From GCA-2683135 sp964507445 (GTDB taxonomy: Bacteria; Planctomycetota; GCA-002687715), in contig CAZDQF010000003.1 of NCBI GenBank assembly GCA_964507445.1, positions 310,001-374,000 of the forward strand: a DNA stretch of 64,000 nt, written 5' to 3'. The notes beneath the pieces were generated by a model. The model saw nothing but the letters and a program-made list of their open reading frames with translations. It was not told the origin of the DNA and did not search any database. Below, piece after piece: positions 8,260 to 17,583 of the stretch (its first letter is position 1; each line of letters opens with the position of its first letter). The position numbers and the translations under genes were made by a program.

Positions 8260-9357
8260 TCAACTCTCACCGGCGTCGTCGCCGGAGGTTTCGTCGGGTC
8301 CTGCGTCGCCCTCCGTCGACTCGGCGGGCGGGTCCTGCTCCTCCCCCTCGAGCGGTGACGCGGCCTCGAACAGCGTCCCCATGCGCCGGAACTTCTCGTA
8401 GCGCTGCTCCAGCAATCGCTCTACGGGGGTCCCCTCCAACTCCTGAAGGGACTCCAGGATCCGTGCCCGGACGGCGTCGATGGCCGCCGCGGGATGGCGG
8501 TGGGCCGCCCCCACGGGCTCCTCGATGACCCCGTCGATGACCCCCAGGTCCAGGAGATGGGAGGCGGACAGCCGCAGCGCGTCAGCGGCGTCGGAAGCCC
8601 TCTCCCTGTCTCGCCAGAGGATGGCGGCGCATCCCTCGGGGCTGATCACCGAATAATAGGCGTGTTCGAGCATGAGGACCCGGTCGCCGATGCCGATACC
8701 CAACGCACCACCCGAGCCCCCCTCGCCGATGACGACACACACGATGGGCACCCGGAGCCGGAACATCTCCTCCAGATTCTCCGCGATGGCCCAGGCCTGT
8801 CCCCGCTCCTCCGCCCCGATGCCCGGGTAGGCCCCCGGGGTGTCGATGAGGGTCACGATGGGGAGCTGGAACTTCTCCGCCAGCTTCATCTTCCGCAGGG
8901 CCTTGCGATATCCCTCCGGGTGGGCGGAGCCGAAGTTACAGGCGATCTTCTCCTTGGTGTTCCGCCCCTTGCGGTGGGCCACCACGACGCATCTCGTGTC
9001 TCCGATCCTGGCCAGCCCGGCCACGATGGCGGGATCGTCGCGGGAGAGGCGGTCCCCGTGCAGCTCCATGAAGTCGTCGCACATGCCCTCCACGTAGTGA
9101 GAGGCCTGGGGACGCCCTGTGGCTCGCGCCACCTGGACCCGCTCCCACGCCGAGAGGGAACGGAAGACCTCGTTCACCCGCTGGGCCAGCTGGGCCTTGA
9201 GCCCGGTGATCTCACCGTTGAGGTTCAAGCCCGTGTCCTTGGACAGGTACTCCAGCTCCTCGATCTTGACCTCCATCTCGACGATGTCCTTCTCGAAAGA
9301 CAGGATCTCGTATGCTGCTCTTTGCGTCGTTGCTCGAGGTTCTTTTCGATCCGCCAT
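8260..9357 (-). CDS. accA: Acetyl-CoA carboxylase carboxyltransferase subunit alpha
   Basis: A 365-residue protein, slightly longer than the usual 320 because of an acidic C-terminal tail (EEQDPPAESTEGDAGPDE). It transfers the carboxyl group from biotin to acetyl-CoA in the first step of fatty acid synthesis, together with AccD, which is not in this window. Characteristic segments are FELHGDR-like FMELHGDR, RIGDTRCVVVAHRKG, TLIDTPGAYPGIGAEERGQ, and GEGGSGGALGIGIGDRVLMLE. The ATG at 9357 has GGAGG seven bases upstream; ORF codons before it carry no family sequence. It is transcribed divergently from purL. Confidence 0.94.
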   Translation of the reverse strand: MADRKEPRATTQRAAYEILSFEKDIVEMEVKIEELEYLSKDTGLNLNGEITGLKAQLAQRVNEVFRSLSAWERVQVARATGRPQASHYVEGMCDDFMELHGDRLSRDDPAIVAGLARIGDTRCVVVAHRKGRNTKEKIACNFGSAHPEGYRKALRKMKLAEKFQLPIVTLIDTPGAYPGIGAEERGQAWAIAENLEEMFRLRVPIVCVVIGEGGSGGALGIGIGDRVLMLEHAYYSVISPEGCAAILWRDRERASDAADALRLSASHLLDLGVIDGVIEEPVGAAHRHPAAAIDAVRARILESLQELEGTPVERLLEQRYEKFRRMGTLFEAASPLEGEEQDPPAESTEGDAGPDETSGDDAGES

Positions 9358-9412
9358 GAGATCGCCTCCAGCGGTGATGCTAACACCGACCATCTGTGGG
9401 CTCACCCGCCCG

Positions 9413-9442
9413 TTGACGACCTCGGCGCCCCCCTGCTACCAT
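9413..9442 (+). promoter_or_regulatory. Putative extended -10 promoter for purL
   Basis: TTGACG at 9413-9418 and TACCAT at 9437-9442 are 18 bases apart, and TGC directly precedes the -10 (extended -10 form). It sits about 75 bases upstream of the purL start within the accA-purL divergent region. Prediction by eye. Confidence 0.45.
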
Positions 9443-9517
9443 CCCGCGGGCCGGGCGGTTTTCCACAAACCCGTGGGAGTACAGGGCTTGCACGACGTCT
9501 CGGCAAGAGGGAAACGC

Positions 9518-12430
9518 ATGCGTTGGCAGATCCAGGTCACGCCTCTCGACCCGTCCGCGGATTCCCTGGGGCACATCATCGGCAATCGCCTCAGGGCCTT
9601 CGGCATCGAGGTCGGACAGGTTCGTACGGCTCGGCTCTTCTATCTCGAAGGCGAACTGGATCGAGACGGGGCTGACCGCCTCGCTCGAGAGTTGTTCGTC
9701 GACCCCGTGGTGGACGGGGCGGTGGTTCGGAGCTGGGATGAATACGAAGCCGACGCCGCCGGCACCATCAGCGTGTTCAAGCGCTCGGGGGTCATGGACC
9801 CGGTGGAGGCGGGCATACGCCGGAGCGCCAGCAGCCTGGACATCCCGTTGTCCCACGCCGCCACCGCGTTCCGCTACGCCCTGGACGGCGACGACGAGCT
9901 CCTTGAGCACGCAGCGAGCCTGCTCTCCAACCCGGCCATCGAAGAGGTCAAGTTCCACGACGACCGCTTCCCTCCCCGCGCCCAGGCCGGCGGCACCATC
10001 ACCGCCCGGGTGGAGGTCCCGATCCTGGAGGCGGACAACGCTCGCCTGGATCAGATCAGCAAGGACGGCGGCCTCAGCCTGACCCTGCTCGAGATGCAGA
10101 CCATCCGCGACCACTTCCAGGCCCAGGGCCGCGAGCCCACGGAGATCGAATTGGAGAGCCTGGCCCAGACATGGTCCGAGCACTGCAAGCACAAGACCCT
10201 CGCCGGCGCGGTCCACTACCGTGGCGACGACGTCCCCGGGATGGGCTCGGAGTTCGAGACGCCCAACCTGCTGAAGGAGACGATCAAGGCGGCCACGGAG
10301 CGGCTGGATCGCGACTTCTGCCTCTCCGTCTTCCACGACAACGCCGGGGTCATCGCGTTCGACGGCGACCAGGCCCTGTGCTTCAAGGTGGAGACCCACA
10401 ATCACCCCAGCGCCATCGAACCCTACGGTGGCGCGGGCACCGGCATCGGCGGGGTCATCCGCGACATCCTCGGCACCGGACAGGGGGCCCGCCCGGTCGC
10501 CAACACCAACGTGTTCTGCGTCGGCCCGCCACAGATGACGGAAGCGGAGATCCCCAAGGGCGCGCAGCACCCGATCCGCATCCTCAAGGGCGTGGTCTCC
10601 GGGGTCCGCGACTACGGCAACCAGATGGGCATCCCCACGGTCAACGGCGCCGTCCTGTTCGATGATCGCTACGTCGGGAATCCCCTGGTCTACGCCGGGA
10701 CCATCGGCCTGATCCCAACCAGCCGGGTGGACAAGAAGGTCTCCCCGGGGGAGGCCATCGTCGCCATCGGGGGGCGCACCGGACGAGACGGGATCCACGG
10801 CGCCACCTTCAGCTCCGTGGAGCTCCACGAGGACTCCGAGCGGGTGGACTCGGGGGCCGTCCAGATCGGCAACGCCATCACCGAGAAGAAGGTGCTCGAC
10901 GTGCTCCTCCAGGCCCGAGACAAGGACCTCTTCGCCGCCGTCACCGACTGCGGAGCGGGCGGGTTCTCGTCGGCCGTGGGAGAGATGGGAGAGCGCTGCG
11001 GCGCCACGGTGCACCTCGACCGCGCCCCGCTCAAGTACGCCGGCCTGACCCCGACCGAGATCTGGATCAGCGAAGCCCAGGAGCGCATGGTCTTCTCCGT
11101 GCCTCAAGAGAGGGTGCAGGCCCTGCTGGACCTGTGCCGGGCGGAGGACGTGGAAGCCGTGGTCCTCGGAGAGTTCACGGACACCGGGCGGCTCGAGTTG
11201 CGGTATCACGACGAGGTGGTGGGTGACATGGAGATGTCATTCCTCCACGACGGGCTCCCCCGCGTGACACGGGAGGCCACATGGTCGAGACCGGAAGCTG
11301 ACACGGCGCCGTTGCCCGATGCCTCGGACCTGGGCGACGAGCTCCTCGACCTCCTCGCCCATCCGAACGTGGCCAGCAAGGAGTGGATCGTCCGCCAGTA
11401 CGATCACGAGGTGCAGGCGGGTTCAGCGGTGAAGCCCCTCGTGGGCACCCGCGGCCATGGTCCGTCGGACGGGGCCGTGGTCGCGCCCATCCTCGGCTCC
11501 GAGACGGGCTTCGCCGTCGGCTGCGGCATGAACCCCCGCTACGGCGACCTGGACCCGTATCACATGGCGCGCGCGGCGGTGGACGAAGCCCTGCGCAACG
11601 TGGTGGCCATCGGCGGCGACCCGGATCACTGCGCCATCCTCGACAATTTCTCCTGGGGCAACGCCAACTTCCCGGATCGGTTGGGCGGCCTGCTCCGAGC
11701 CAGCTACGGCTGCAAGGACGCCGCCCTGGCGTTCCGGACACCGTTCATCTCGGGCAAGGACAGCCTCAACAACGAGTACAAGGTCGGCGACCGGACCATC
11801 GTCATCCCCTCGTCCCTGCTGGTGTCCGCCCTGGCGCGGGTCCCCCACGTGGGACGAGCCGTCACCATGGACCTGAAACGCCCGGGCAACCCGGTCTATG
11901 TGGTCGGCGAGACCCGCGCCGAGCTCGGAGGCTCCCACTGGCTCTGGATCCACGACCGGCTGGGCGAGCAGGTCCCCGTCCTCGACCCGCAACGGGCGCC
12001 GCGGCTGCTCCTCGCCATGCATGAGGCCATCCGTCGCGGGCTTGTCCTCTCATGCCACGACCTCTCAGAGGGGGGACTGGGGGTCGCTGCGGCGGAGATG
12101 GTCATCGCCGGCGAGGTCGGCGCGCAGCTGGACCTCACGCGCCTGCCGGTAGACTCGGCTGGCCTGTGCCCCGCCACCAGACTGTTCTCGGAGAGCCTCA
12201 CCCGGTTCGTGGTGGAGGTGGACCCGGATCAGGTCGACGCGTTCGACGAGTGCATGCAGGGACTACCCCACGGCCACGTCGGCGTCACCACCGAATCCCC
12301 CGACCTCCTCATCACCCACGACGGCGATGACCTGGTCAGGGCGTCATGCACCGAGCTCGAGCTGGCCTGGCGGCCCGCCCTCTCACGCTGGCTGGAGGAC
12401 ATGGAGACAAAGGAGAACCCAGGTGGCTGA
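9518..12430 (+). CDS. purL: Phosphoribosylformylglycinamidine synthase, PurS-PurL fusion
   Basis: A 970-residue protein making FGAM from FGAR, ATP and glutamine-derived ammonia in purine synthesis. The ATG at 9518 has AGAGGGA just upstream; the open frame extends further back but without homology. Residues about 1-85 resemble PurS (IQVTPLDPSADSLGHIIGNR, GIEVGQVRTARLFYLEGEL). The rest is PurL: SLAQTWSEHCKHKTL, ETHNHPSAIEPYGGAGTGIG, GAGGFSSAVGEMGE, ISGKDSLNNEYK. It lacks the C-terminal glutaminase of enterobacterial PurL, which is supplied by the overlapping purQ. It is longer than ordinary small PurL (about 740), consistent with the fusion. Confidence 0.93.
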   Translation: MRWQIQVTPLDPSADSLGHIIGNRLRAFGIEVGQVRTARLFYLEGELDRDGADRLARELFVDPVVDGAVVRSWDEYEADAAGTISVFKRSGVMDPVEAGIRRSASSLDIPLSHAATAFRYALDGDDELLEHAASLLSNPAIEEVKFHDDRFPPRAQAGGTITARVEVPILEADNARLDQISKDGGLSLTLLEMQTIRDHFQAQGREPTEIELESLAQTWSEHCKHKTLAGAVHYRGDDVPGMGSEFETPNLLKETIKAATERLDRDFCLSVFHDNAGVIAFDGDQALCFKVETHNHPSAIEPYGGAGTGIGGVIRDILGTGQGARPVANTNVFCVGPPQMTEAEIPKGAQHPIRILKGVVSGVRDYGNQMGIPTVNGAVLFDDRYVGNPLVYAGTIGLIPTSRVDKKVSPGEAIVAIGGRTGRDGIHGATFSSVELHEDSERVDSGAVQIGNAITEKKVLDVLLQARDKDLFAAVTDCGAGGFSSAVGEMGERCGATVHLDRAPLKYAGLTPTEIWISEAQERMVFSVPQERVQALLDLCRAEDVEAVVLGEFTDTGRLELRYHDEVVGDMEMSFLHDGLPRVTREATWSRPEADTAPLPDASDLGDELLDLLAHPNVASKEWIVRQYDHEVQAGSAVKPLVGTRGHGPSDGAVVAPILGSETGFAVGCGMNPRYGDLDPYHMARAAVDEALRNVVAIGGDPDHCAILDNFSWGNANFPDRLGGLLRASYGCKDAALAFRTPFISGKDSLNNEYKVGDRTIVIPSSLLVSALARVPHVGRAVTMDLKRPGNPVYVVGETRAELGGSHWLWIHDRLGEQVPVLDPQRAPRLLLAMHEAIRRGLVLSCHDLSEGGLGVAAAEMVIAGEVGAQLDLTRLPVDSAGLCPATRLFSESLTRFVVEVDPDQVDAFDECMQGLPHGHVGVTTESPDLLITHDGDDLVRASCTELELAWRPALSRWLEDMETKENPGG

Positions 12431-13202
12431 ACCACGGGTCATGGTCCTGCGCGCAGCGGGCATCAACTGCGACGCGGAGACCGCGCACGCCTTCGAGCGC
12501 GAAGGAGCCGCCGCGGATCGCGTTCACGTGAACAGACTGCTGGAGTCTCCGTCGATCCTCGGGGACTACGGTCTGGTAGCCGTTCCCGGCGGCTTCAGCT
12601 ACGGAGATGACGTCTCCGCAGGCAAGGTGCTGGCGGTGGAGATCGCCCACGCCCTCGGCGACCAGTTCCGGGCGTTCGTCGACCGGGGTGGTCTGATGCT
12701 CGGCATCTGCAACGGCTTCCAGGTGTTGACCAAGACCGGGATCCTGCCCGGAGCCGGCGCCGACGGACGACCTCGCGACGCGACCCTCACCTGGAACGAC
12801 TCCCATCGCTATGAAGACCGCTGGGTCCGACTCTCAGTGGACCCCGGCCTGTGTGTCTTCGCACCTCGGGGACGAGAGCGCCTGCACCTGCCCGTAGCCC
12901 ACGGGGAGGGGCGGTTCACCGTCGCCGACGCCGCCCTCATCCCTGAGCTGGCGGCGGCCCATCAGGTGGTGTTCCGCTACGTGTCCGAGGACGGCAGCGA
13001 TCCTGAGTATCCCGCCAATCCCAACGGCTCCATGGGCCACGTCGCCGGCATCTGTGATCCAACGGGACAGGTGTTGGGCCTCATGCCCCACCCCGAGCGG
13101 GCCTTGTTCCCCTGGCACCACCCAGCCTGGACCCGAGAACCGGAGCGAGCCGAGGGCGACGGCGCCGGCCTGTTCCGGGCCGCGGTCCAGGCAATGCGCT
13201 GA
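12423..13202 (+). CDS. purQ: FGAM synthase glutaminase subunit PurQ
   Basis: A 259-residue class I glutamine amidotransferase that supplies ammonia to PurL. The nucleophile Cys is in LGICNGFQVL (about residue 96), the catalytic His/Glu pair is in LMPHPERALFP near the end, and VPGGFSYGDDVSAGK is the oxyanion region. The start is the GTG at 12423, which overlaps the purL stop by eight bases. This gives the expected AEPRVMVLRAAGINCD opening and fixes translational coupling with purL. Confidence 0.94.
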   Translation: MAEPRVMVLRAAGINCDAETAHAFEREGAAADRVHVNRLLESPSILGDYGLVAVPGGFSYGDDVSAGKVLAVEIAHALGDQFRAFVDRGGLMLGICNGFQVLTKTGILPGAGADGRPRDATLTWNDSHRYEDRWVRLSVDPGLCVFAPRGRERLHLPVAHGEGRFTVADAALIPELAAAHQVVFRYVSEDGSDPEYPANPNGSMGHVAGICDPTGQVLGLMPHPERALFPWHHPAWTREPERAEGDGAGLFRAAVQAMR

Positions 13203-13207
13203 ATCCC

Positions 13208-14134
13208 ATGTGGCCGCGGACGTCACTGACGCTCATCATCGTCGCCACCCTGGGGGCCTGCAGCGGCGACGACACCGCCGCTCAAGGGGATCAGGCGGAC
13301 TTGATCCAACGATTCCAGACAGCGCGGGACCGCACCGTCGCGTGCGCGGAACAACCCTGGCTGGTCCCGCTCCAGAGCGTCCGCAGACCGCTGGACGAAC
13401 TGGTGATCAGGATGCGGCAGCTCGGAGACGAGTTCGACGGCTCCGTGTCCGAGGAGCGGACCTCGGCCATGGAAGCGCTGCTTCGCCAGTTCAGTGCCCT
13501 GGAGCCCTTGGTGACCGTGGTGGAACACGTCACGCCCCTCACCAACCGCGTGTTCTCCGCCGAACAGGCCATGATCACCATCCTGGGCAGGATGAAGATC
13601 CCGGACGACGCCCCCTTCCCCCTTCGCTCGACGCTTCAGGAGGGCTGGCTCCCGGATCGCGCCAATCACATCACGTTCCTCATCAGTGGCCTCGAAGCCC
13701 TGGCGAACGGCAAGACGGACGACAAGCTGCGGGTCAGCGTTGGCAACCTGGAGCGCCTCGCCACGGAAGGTGAGGAGTTGATGCAGCAGATCAACCTGCT
13801 CGCGCGCAAGATCAACATCATGCAGGTCAAGGTCTTCGCCCTCCCGCGGCGGGCGGAGTGGGGCCGAAGGGTCCTCAAGGCCGCGGCTGAGCAAGGCGGG
13901 ATCGAGGCGGCCGTGATCAGGTCCATCACCAGCGCCGTGGAAGCGGGAGAGGCGGCCGTGCCGGTCATCGCCGACCAATGGGGGGCGCTCAAACTACGGG
14001 CCATCCGCGATCCACAAGGCACGGAAGCAGCGGTCAAGGCGCTGATGGAATCAGCGGACAAGCACCTCCTGGCCATCTCCGAGGCGGCGCAGACCTCTGC
14101 GCTCAAGTTGAGGGTCGTAGGCTCCCGGCACTGA
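13208..14134 (+). CDS. Predicted lipoprotein of unknown function
   Basis: A 308-residue protein. A signal sequence with lipobox LGACS (Cys about residue 18) is followed by a largely helical domain with few aromatic residues. A long amphipathic stretch lies at about 170-215 (LRVSVGNLERLATEGEELMQ, then QINLLARKINIMQVKV). I do not recognise a family. It starts five bases after purQ, so it is probably transcribed with the purine genes, although a functional link is not evident. It ends 24 bases before a strong bidirectional hairpin terminator. Confidence 0.6.
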   Translation: MWPRTSLTLIIVATLGACSGDDTAAQGDQADLIQRFQTARDRTVACAEQPWLVPLQSVRRPLDELVIRMRQLGDEFDGSVSEERTSAMEALLRQFSALEPLVTVVEHVTPLTNRVFSAEQAMITILGRMKIPDDAPFPLRSTLQEGWLPDRANHITFLISGLEALANGKTDDKLRVSVGNLERLATEGEELMQQINLLARKINIMQVKVFALPRRAEWGRRVLKAAAEQGGIEAAVIRSITSAVEAGEAAVPVIADQWGALKLRAIRDPQGTEAAVKALMESADKHLLAISEAAQTSALKLRVVGSRH

Positions 14135-14158
14135 GCGACCTCCTCCCCGCTCGAGCAC

Positions 14159-14189
14159 AAAAAAAGCCGGGGCTGAAGAGCCCCGGCTT
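14159..14189 (-). terminator. Rho-independent terminator (bidirectional hairpin)
   Basis: AAGCCGGGGCT (14164-14174) pairs perfectly with AGCCCCGGCTT (14179-14189) across a 4-base loop. On the minus strand the stem runs into seven T residues, so it is a classical terminator for the convergent secreted-protein gene that ends at 14213. Read from the plus strand, the tail is CTCTC, which is weaker. Confidence 0.85.
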
Positions 14190-14212
14190 CTCTCACGCCA
14201 TCCAGACGAGGA

Positions 14213-15379
14213 TCAGTGACCGCAAGCGTAGTAGTACGCCTGGTTGGTCATACCGGCCCCGATGGCCAGGAAATCGGTGGTGGTCCCGATCATGTCCCAG
14301 GGGTTGTTGAAGCCCGCGGTGTAGTAGGTCATGTTCGTCAGGCCGAACCACTCCCAGAACGCTTCGTTGACCGCGCCGGTGTAGGGCGCCGCGGCCAGCG
14401 TCGACAGGTTGAACTGGGCCGGCCAGCCGCTGGCGGGGACGATGTTGCCACCAGGCGAGATGCCCATGAGCTGGTCGTACACCATGGCCACGTTGAACGG
14501 ATCGTGAACCATGCGGATGTCGCCGGTGATCATGTTCAGGGTCAACTGGAACGTGTGCCGGGCGCCCGAGTTCGACCACTCAGCCATGTTGATCCAGTCC
14601 ACCGTAACGGTGGGGAACGGGGTGAGACCGCTCTGGTCAACGGTCACCTGGATCGAAGCGCCCGGGAAGCCCTGGTCCAGGTCGGTCCAGAACGGGGCGA
14701 TCCGCGGCTGCTGGGTGCGGAACTCGGTGGGCGTCGGCGTGAAGTCGCCGCTCGCGCTGCCGAAGGTCACGTTGCCGTCGGTGTTGACGAACATGCGGGT
14801 CCACACGTTCGAGTAGTAAGGGTAGGTCAGGCCGTAAGGCACGAAGTCGAACAGGGCGCCGCCGTTGTTCACCGTCGAGATCGGGATCACGGTCAGGCCC
14901 TGAGCCACGACCACCTGGGTGGCCGCCGTAAGACGCGACGCGTACTGGGTCACGGACGGGTCGGCGACCAGGGTCTGGAACGCCGCCTGGGTGCCGATGG
15001 TCGACGTGGCGGAGAGCACCACGCTGCTGTTGAACGTGCCGGTAGGGCCGGTGTTGAACACGCCGGGTTGAGCGATGCCGTCGAGCAGCACGAAGTAACC
15101 ACCGCTGATGTCGACGTCCAAGAGCTGCCCACCCAGCACGGGCTGACCGGCGGGGTAGAGGCTGCCGGCGCCGAAGAGCGCGAACGGTGCGTTCGGCGTC
15201 AGGGTGGAGATGACGACGTTCTGGGCAAGTCCGCGAGGCAAGGAGACGTTGGTGATCGGGTACGGAGGACCCGCCACGCCGTTCACCTGCATGGATGCTT
15301 GGAACGTGTTGGGCTGCTGCGCTCCCACGACGGCAACAGCGACAAGGAGAACCAAAGCGGTACGAATGTAGAGTCTCAT
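14213..15379 (-). CDS. Secreted protein with nidogen-like (NIDO) features
   Basis: A 388-residue protein with a clear signal peptide (ALVLLVAVAVVGAQQ). The N-terminal half is rich in Gly/Thr/Val and probably beta-sheet. The C-terminal half has MFVNTDGNVTFGS, then PRIAPFWTDLDQ, VDWINMAEW and FQLTLNMITGDIRM. These are arranged as in NIDO/extracellular adhesive domains, where the protein is tested against an N-x-NG-N-x-x-F start and an FWTDLD strand. No C-terminal anchor is seen. The start has a GAGAGAGAG purine run upstream. Transcription ends at the hairpin at 14159-14189. Function unknown; surface or matrix role is inference. Confidence 0.62.
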   Translation of the reverse strand: MRLYIRTALVLLVAVAVVGAQQPNTFQASMQVNGVAGPPYPITNVSLPRGLAQNVVISTLTPNAPFALFGAGSLYPAGQPVLGGQLLDVDISGGYFVLLDGIAQPGVFNTGPTGTFNSSVVLSATSTIGTQAAFQTLVADPSVTQYASRLTAATQVVVAQGLTVIPISTVNNGGALFDFVPYGLTYPYYSNVWTRMFVNTDGNVTFGSASGDFTPTPTEFRTQQPRIAPFWTDLDQGFPGASIQVTVDQSGLTPFPTVTVDWINMAEWSNSGARHTFQLTLNMITGDIRMVHDPFNVAMVYDQLMGISPGGNIVPASGWPAQFNLSTLAAAPYTGAVNEAFWEWFGLTNMTYYTAGFNNPWDMIGTTTDFLAIGAGMTNQAYYYACGH

Positions 15380-15546
15380 CTAATGGCGCTCTCTCTCTCG
15401 ACGAGCAAGTCGAAATGCATGGCCTAACCGCCCAACTGTCAGGTGCGGGCGAGATCGCGACCCGGAGGCTGATAGCTTACGGCAACGGGCCCCCTCGCTC
15501 CAGAGCAGGGACTTTGGGGCGGGCGCCGGCCTCTGGTTTGAGAATA

Positions 15547-17541
15547 TCACGGTTTTTCGGACTCGGCGGCGCCGCCGGCCCCACCCCGGCCCTCCGCAGC
15601 GGCCCAGATCTCTCCGTAACCCTCTTTAAGGCAGCGACTTGAGTCCCTACGGAAGGTCAGCCCGACGGAGTCGAAGAACTCCAGCAGGGGGATCACGTAC
15701 TTGCGCGTCGCCCCAAACAGGTCCTTGGCCTGATTGGAGGGTAGCTCCCCGTGTTCCTCGCACCATGCGACCACACGATCCCGCGCGTCCCTCACGGTGT
15801 CGGCGTGCAACAAGACGCCTTTGTCCACGGGCACCACCCGGTTCCAGCCCTGCAGCAACGTGAGGATGTTCTCCACCCGCTTCAACGGCTTGCCCAGCTC
15901 TTCCGCCAGCACCTTCGGGCTGGGCGTGTTGAAGCCGCCTCCCTGGTACGCCTCCTCGATGACGCCCAACAGGCGGCGGTCCTCCTTCGAGAGACCTCCC
16001 TTGAACGCCTTCAGTCGGAACGCTCCCCGCTGCTCCTCCACCAGGCGGGCGCTGCGCGCGGACTCCAGGAAGACCCCTACGACCACGGGTGGGTGCTTCA
16101 TGTGGGAAGCCACCGCGTGGGCGGTGAATCCAAAGGGGTAATGGTCCGCCTCGTGCAGCTCCATCAACGCGCCGCACGCCTCCTGCGCGCCTCGCTCCAC
16201 CATGTCGGCGTGCACCACCTCCTTGCGGCCCGGCAATTCGACCACGCGGCCGGAGTCTATCAGCGCCTGCAGGCGCTCCACCACGGTCCTCGGGGAGTCC
16301 TTCACCAGCATGGGCAAACGGTCCCGGGACACCGGGTGGAGACCCTCCGAACGGATCACGTACTCCAGGTAGGCCTCCCGGTCTCCCAGGTGCTCCTCCT
16401 TGCCCTTCATGTTCTCCGTGATCCAGTCACGGAAGCGCTTGAACCGGTAGCGGGTCTCTCCCAGCACCAAGCCGCCTCCCAGGGTCCGCTCAGGAGACGC
16501 GAGCCTGACCAGGTAGTGATCCCCCGGGGCCACGACCACAGGGTGCTCCAATCGAATCTGCACCAGGGCGTCATCCCCCGGCTCGAGGCGCTTGGCGTCG
16601 AGCAACACCAGGCGCCCCAGGGCTTCCGTACAACCCACATGGAAGCGCACGGGCATGTTGTCCCGCAGCGGCCCGGACCACGAAGGCAACAAGGTGAAGC
16701 GCGCCTCCACCAATCGGGTGGACGAGAAGAACCCTGGCAGCGCCAGGACGTCGCCGCGGGCGACCTCCCGCCAACCGACATCCGAGAGGTTCACCGCCGT
16801 GCGTAAGCCGGCGCCCCCCTCCTCCGCCGCCTCGTGATGGACGTGCAGACCGCGGATGCGGCACTCCTTGCCGGCGGGCAGCAGCTCCACGTGATCGCCC
16901 ACCCGCACCCGACCCGCCAACGGGATCCCCGTCACCACGGTGCCGTGGCCCTTGATGGTGAACGACCGCTGGACCGGCATCCGGAACACCCCGTCCCAAT
17001 CCCGGGCGGGGATGTCCCCCACCATGCTGTGGATGGTCGAACGCACGTCCTCGATGCCCTCCCCGGTGATGGAGGAGCAGCGCACGACCGGCGCCCCATC
17101 GAGGAACGTCCCCTCGACGAACTCCCGGACCTCCTCCTCCACCAGCTCCACCATCTCAGCCTCCACCATGTCGATCTTGGTGATGACGACGCAGCCCCGG
17201 TGGAGGCCCAGCAGGGTCATGATCTCCAGGTGCTCCCGGGTCTGGGGCATGACGCTGTCGTCCGCCGCGATCACCAGCATGACCATGTCCATGCCGGAGG
17301 CCCCGGCCACCATGTTGCGGATGAACCGCTCGTGCCCGGGCACGTCGATGATCCCCACGTCCACGCCGTCCGGCGTCCGGTACTCGGCGAAGCCGATGTC
17401 GATGGTCATGCCCCGGTCCTGCTCCTCCTTGAAGCGGTCCGGGTCGGTCCCGGTGAGGGCCTTGACGAGGCTGGACTTGCCATGGTCGATGTGACCGGCG
17501 GTGCCGAGGACGGCGCGGGCGACTTGTTGGGCCTGGGTCAT
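15547..17541 (-). CDS. selB: Selenocysteine-specific translation elongation factor
   Basis: A 664-residue EF-Tu-like GTPase that delivers selenocysteyl-tRNA to UGA codons beside SECIS elements. G motifs are G1 GHIDHGKSSL (about residue 16), G2 MTIDIGFA, G3 DVPGHERF and G4 TKID. Domains II-III follow (GTVVTGIPLAGRVRVGD). The C-terminal third (about 390-640) contains the winged-helix repeats that bind the SECIS RNA (EELGKPLKRVENILTLL, KDLFGATRKYVIPLLEFFDS). No other Sec gene (selA, selD, tRNA-Sec) or selenoprotein is seen in the window. It diverges from recJ with only 42 bases between starts. Confidence 0.94.
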   Translation of the reverse strand: MTQAQQVARAVLGTAGHIDHGKSSLVKALTGTDPDRFKEEQDRGMTIDIGFAEYRTPDGVDVGIIDVPGHERFIRNMVAGASGMDMVMLVIAADDSVMPQTREHLEIMTLLGLHRGCVVITKIDMVEAEMVELVEEEVREFVEGTFLDGAPVVRCSSITGEGIEDVRSTIHSMVGDIPARDWDGVFRMPVQRSFTIKGHGTVVTGIPLAGRVRVGDHVELLPAGKECRIRGLHVHHEAAEEGGAGLRTAVNLSDVGWREVARGDVLALPGFFSSTRLVEARFTLLPSWSGPLRDNMPVRFHVGCTEALGRLVLLDAKRLEPGDDALVQIRLEHPVVVAPGDHYLVRLASPERTLGGGLVLGETRYRFKRFRDWITENMKGKEEHLGDREAYLEYVIRSEGLHPVSRDRLPMLVKDSPRTVVERLQALIDSGRVVELPGRKEVVHADMVERGAQEACGALMELHEADHYPFGFTAHAVASHMKHPPVVVGVFLESARSARLVEEQRGAFRLKAFKGGLSKEDRRLLGVIEEAYQGGGFNTPSPKVLAEELGKPLKRVENILTLLQGWNRVVPVDKGVLLHADTVRDARDRVVAWCEEHGELPSNQAKDLFGATRKYVIPLLEFFDSVGLTFRRDSSRCLKEGYGEIWAAAEGRGGAGGAAESEKP

Positions 17542-17583
17542 GGGTAGGAGCGGACGGGGTGGCGGTCCGCCCCGGATGATAAC

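Noticed and set aside
9119..9517. Upstream extension of the purL frame across accA
   Set aside because: No PurL or PurS homology before 9518, which has its own ribosome binding site and promoter candidate.
15380..15546. Search for a SECIS element or selenoprotein next to selB
   Set aside because: No in-frame UGA gene or convincing SECIS hairpin is seen in this spacer or in adjacent genes.
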